Positions 3,855 to 5,942 of a stretch of DNA of 5,942 nucleotides are shown here, in pieces. The notes under the pieces are model-generated. The model was not told the origin of the DNA, did no database searches, and saw only the letters and a list, made by a program, of their open reading frames with translations. Numbering within the stretch: position 1 is the stretch's first letter; each line of letters starts with the position of its first letter. Made by a program: the position numbers and the translations under genes. The stretch comes from an uncultured Eubacteriales bacterium (GTDB lineage Bacteria; Bacillota; Clostridia; Lachnospirales; CAG-274), in contig CABUWB010000134.1 of assembly GCA_902495025.1 (NCBI GenBank), forward strand, positions 1-5,942, read 5' to 3'.

Positions 3855-5942
3855 ATGAAAAAATATGTATCTTTTGTGCTTGCGGGCATTATGACTGTAT
3901 CAGCGTCGCTTAATGTATTTGCGGCGGATACCCTTACAAAGGGAGAGTATGCGGAAATTCTGCTTGAGGCGGCAGACGAGTATAACAGCAGTGTTATGAT
4001 TGACGATATTATCAAGGGCGACGGGAGCAGTGATACAATGCAAAAGCCTGTTACAAAGGCAGAGGCACTTGTTATGCTAAGACGTGCCTTTGGTACGCTG
4101 CCAAAGCTGAGCGGCGACCTTGAAAGAACGGCGCCCGAAAGCGGCACATATACCGACCTGCCTGCATGGGCAAAGGACGATGTTGAGCAGCTTTCACAGG
4201 CAGGTGTTTTAAGCGAACAGGCAGGCGGCGAGCTTGGCGCAGGTGAGCTTATTACAGATGACTATGCGGATGTAATGTCCAAAAGAATGTACAGACTTTA
4301 TGGCTCTAATCCAAAGGATGACCTTTATGCGACCGTAAACCGCAGATTTCTGCAAAACAGTACAATACCCGAGGGACGTTCCAGTGCGTCGGTGTTTGAT
4401 GATATAACAAACAGCATTGGATATGAGCTTTCGGATATTCTGATTGATGTACTGAAAAAGCAGCATGCTGACGGTACAATTGAGCAGAAGGTCAAGGACT
4501 TTTATCTTGTGGCTGCTGACAGCAAGACACGCAACAAGCTGGGTATCAAGCCTGTTGAGCCTTACCTCAAAAAGCTGCGTGCGGCAAAAACGGATAAGGA
4601 GCTTGCAGATTTTGCGCTTGATTTTGCAGCCGATACAACAATAGATATACTCGGCGGTTTCAGCGTTACAACAGAGCTTAATGACAAAAATAGCTATATA
4701 CCTGTTTTTGATACCTATACAACCACTCTCTCGCTTGACTGCTATGAGGACGGCAGTAAGTCGCTGGAGGCTTTCAGGGACTATATGATAGAGGTATATA
4801 TGCTTGGCGGCAATAATGAGCAGACCGCAAAGGCTAAGGCTGACTCTGTTATTGAGTTTGAAAAGGAGCTTGCGGAGCATACAAGACCAAACGAGGACTA
4901 TACCGAAATTGAAAATGCCTACAATTATTATACCTTGAATGAGCTGCAGGGCTATTACAAAACGCTTGATTTAAAGGCGATTGCCGATGTGCATAACTTT
5001 AATATAAAGGGTAAGGTTGTTGTGAGCGACCCCGAGGCAATGAAGTTTTACGGTCAGTATTTTGATGGCAAGCATACAGAGCTGCTGAAAAATCTTGCGG
5101 AAATTTCAATGCTCGCCTTTTATTCGGATATGCTTACAGAGGATTTTGTGAAGGCGTCAAACAAGCTGACAGAGGCAATTTACGGATACAACCCGGACTA
5201 TGATATTGAAAGTAACGCATTTAATACTACCGTCAGCCTTATGGACGAGTACCTTGGTATGATTTATTATGAAGAGAATTTTACCGAGGAGGACGAAAAG
5301 CAGGTTGAGGATATTGTAAATTCAATCATTAAGGCATACAGGGAAAGACTTTCGTCAAATGACTGGCTTAGTGAGGATACAAAAAAACTGGCAATCAAAA
5401 AGCTGGACAATATAAAGGTGGTTATTGGCATACCTGAGGAAAGCAGCGGCTTTATGGATAATATTGAAATCAAGAGCAGCGCACAGGGCGGCACTTATGT
5501 TGAAAACATATACAGCGTACTGAAGGAAAACGACAGAATTATGGCTGATTTATTAAACGGCGAGGCTACGATTGATGATATTTCATTCTCTGCATATACT
5601 GTAAATGCAATGTATATGCCAAACCATAATGCAATTGTTCTGCCTGCGGGCATACTCAGAAAGCCTATTTTTGATCCTGATGCATCTTATGAGGAAAATT
5701 ACGGTGCAATCGGCTACGTAATAGGTCATGAAATAAGCCATGCATTTGATACAAACGGCGCAAAGTATGACGAAAACGGAGATTACAAAAACTGGTGGAA
5801 GGCAGAGGACTACACCAATTTTGAAAAACTTGCCGATAAGGCGGAGCAGTATTATGACGGGGCAGAGGCGGCAACGGGCATTACCGTAAACGGAAAGCTT
5901 ACGCTTGATGAAAATATTGCGGATATTGCAGGTGTAGAGGCG
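3855..5942 (+). CDS. Secreted M13 (neprilysin/PepO family) zinc metallopeptidase with SLH-like N-terminus, 3' end outside window
   Basis: The frame is open from the ATG at 3855 (GGAGGAG 7 nt upstream) to the last base, giving 696 residues with no stop. Residues 1-24 are a signal peptide (MKKY, a hydrophobic core, VFAA). About 26-150 resemble S-layer homology repeats: PVTKAEALVMLRRAFG (65-80), YTDLPAWAKDDVEQLSQAGV (99-118) and ITDDYADVMSKRMYRLYG (133-150). The peptidase begins near NPKDDLYATVNRRFL (152-166). Catalytic-domain motifs are NAMY (584-587), the family's NAxY substrate-binding motif, then HEISH (His625, Glu626, His629) and ENIAD (Glu686 as third zinc ligand, Asp690). Spacing fits neprilysin, so roughly 100 C-terminal residues, including a conserved Arg, should lie beyond the window. 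Such enzymes cut peptides outside the cell. The SLH-like part suggests cell-wall attachment, but those repeats are divergent and called by eye. It is probably co-transcribed with the TRAP lipoprotein. Confidence 0.9.
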   Translation, partial: MKKYVSFVLAGIMTVSASLNVFAADTLTKGEYAEILLEAADEYNSSVMIDDIIKGDGSSDTMQKPVTKAEALVMLRRAFGTLPKLSGDLERTAPESGTYTDLPAWAKDDVEQLSQAGVLSEQAGGELGAGELITDDYADVMSKRMYRLYGSNPKDDLYATVNRRFLQNSTIPEGRSSASVFDDITNSIGYELSDILIDVLKKQHADGTIEQKVKDFYLVAADSKTRNKLGIKPVEPYLKKLRAAKTDKELADFALDFAADTTIDILGGFSVTTELNDKNSYIPVFDTYTTTLSLDCYEDGSKSLEAFRDYMIEVYMLGGNNEQTAKAKADSVIEFEKELAEHTRPNEDYTEIENAYNYYTLNELQGYYKTLDLKAIADVHNFNIKGKVVVSDPEAMKFYGQYFDGKHTELLKNLAEISMLAFYSDMLTEDFVKASNKLTEAIYGYNPDYDIESNAFNTTVSLMDEYLGMIYYEENFTEEDEKQVEDIVNSIIKAYRERLSSNDWLSEDTKKLAIKKLDNIKVVIGIPEESSGFMDNIEIKSSAQGGTYVENIYSVLKENDRIMADLLNGEATIDDISFSAYTVNAMYMPNHNAIVLPAGILRKPIFDPDASYEENYGAIGYVIGHEISHAFDTNGAKYDENGDYKNWWKAEDYTNFEKLADKAEQYYDGAEAATGITVNGKLTLDENIADIAGVEA

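Noticed and set aside
4209..4880. 223-codon open frame on the minus strand
   Set aside because: It lies wholly inside the M13 peptidase gene on the opposite strand. The + strand frame has a signal peptide, ribosome site and catalytic motifs, while this frame shows no recognisable family.

Overview
The window looks like a chromosomal segment of a Clostridia-type Firmicute, most likely of the Ruminococcaceae/Oscillospiraceae kind. The grounds are strong GGAGG ribosome sites, moderate-to-low GC, a lipobox protein, an SLH-like surface protein and the gene order LMW phosphatase - rpiB - upp - TagO/WecA-type transferase. That order resembles the ywlE-rpiB-upp neighbourhood of Bacillus and its relatives. 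The genus is inferred and not proven. All genes read on the + strand.

Region 1 (1-2425) is a housekeeping run. It holds the tail of a low-molecular-weight protein phosphatase, ribose-5-phosphate isomerase B (rpiB), uracil phosphoribosyltransferase (upp) and a polyprenyl-phosphate GlcNAc-1-phosphate transferase of the TagO/WecA type. RpiB leads towards ribose-5-phosphate and PRPP, and Upp uses PRPP to salvage uracil. The TagO-like enzyme starts a surface glycopolymer on undecaprenyl phosphate. rpiB and upp are separated by only 5 nt. upp and tagO are separated by 215 nt, which is filled by a structured repeat.

Region 2 is the two intergenic stretches behind upp (1188-1402) and behind tagO (2426-2787). 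Each carries a copy of the same hairpin-rich element in the same orientation, starting at or just after the stop codon of the preceding gene. The copies share an ungapped 71-nt 5' block (58/71 identical) and a 45-nt 3' block (35/45 identical). Four base pairs in their stems have changed on both sides so that pairing is kept. The second copy carries an extra set of three palindromes in the middle. The first copy lies between two near-identical 36-nt direct repeats that contain the last codons of upp. This repeat family is the least expected thing in the window.

Region 3 (2661-5942) is a separate transcription unit with its own promoter-like sequence. It encodes a TRAP-type (DctP family) solute-binding lipoprotein and, 26 nt later, a secreted M13 (neprilysin family) zinc metallopeptidase with an SLH-like N-terminal region. 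The peptidase runs off the window end. No TRAP membrane subunits are visible beside the binding protein. No CRISPR array, tRNA, rRNA, transposase or phage gene was seen.
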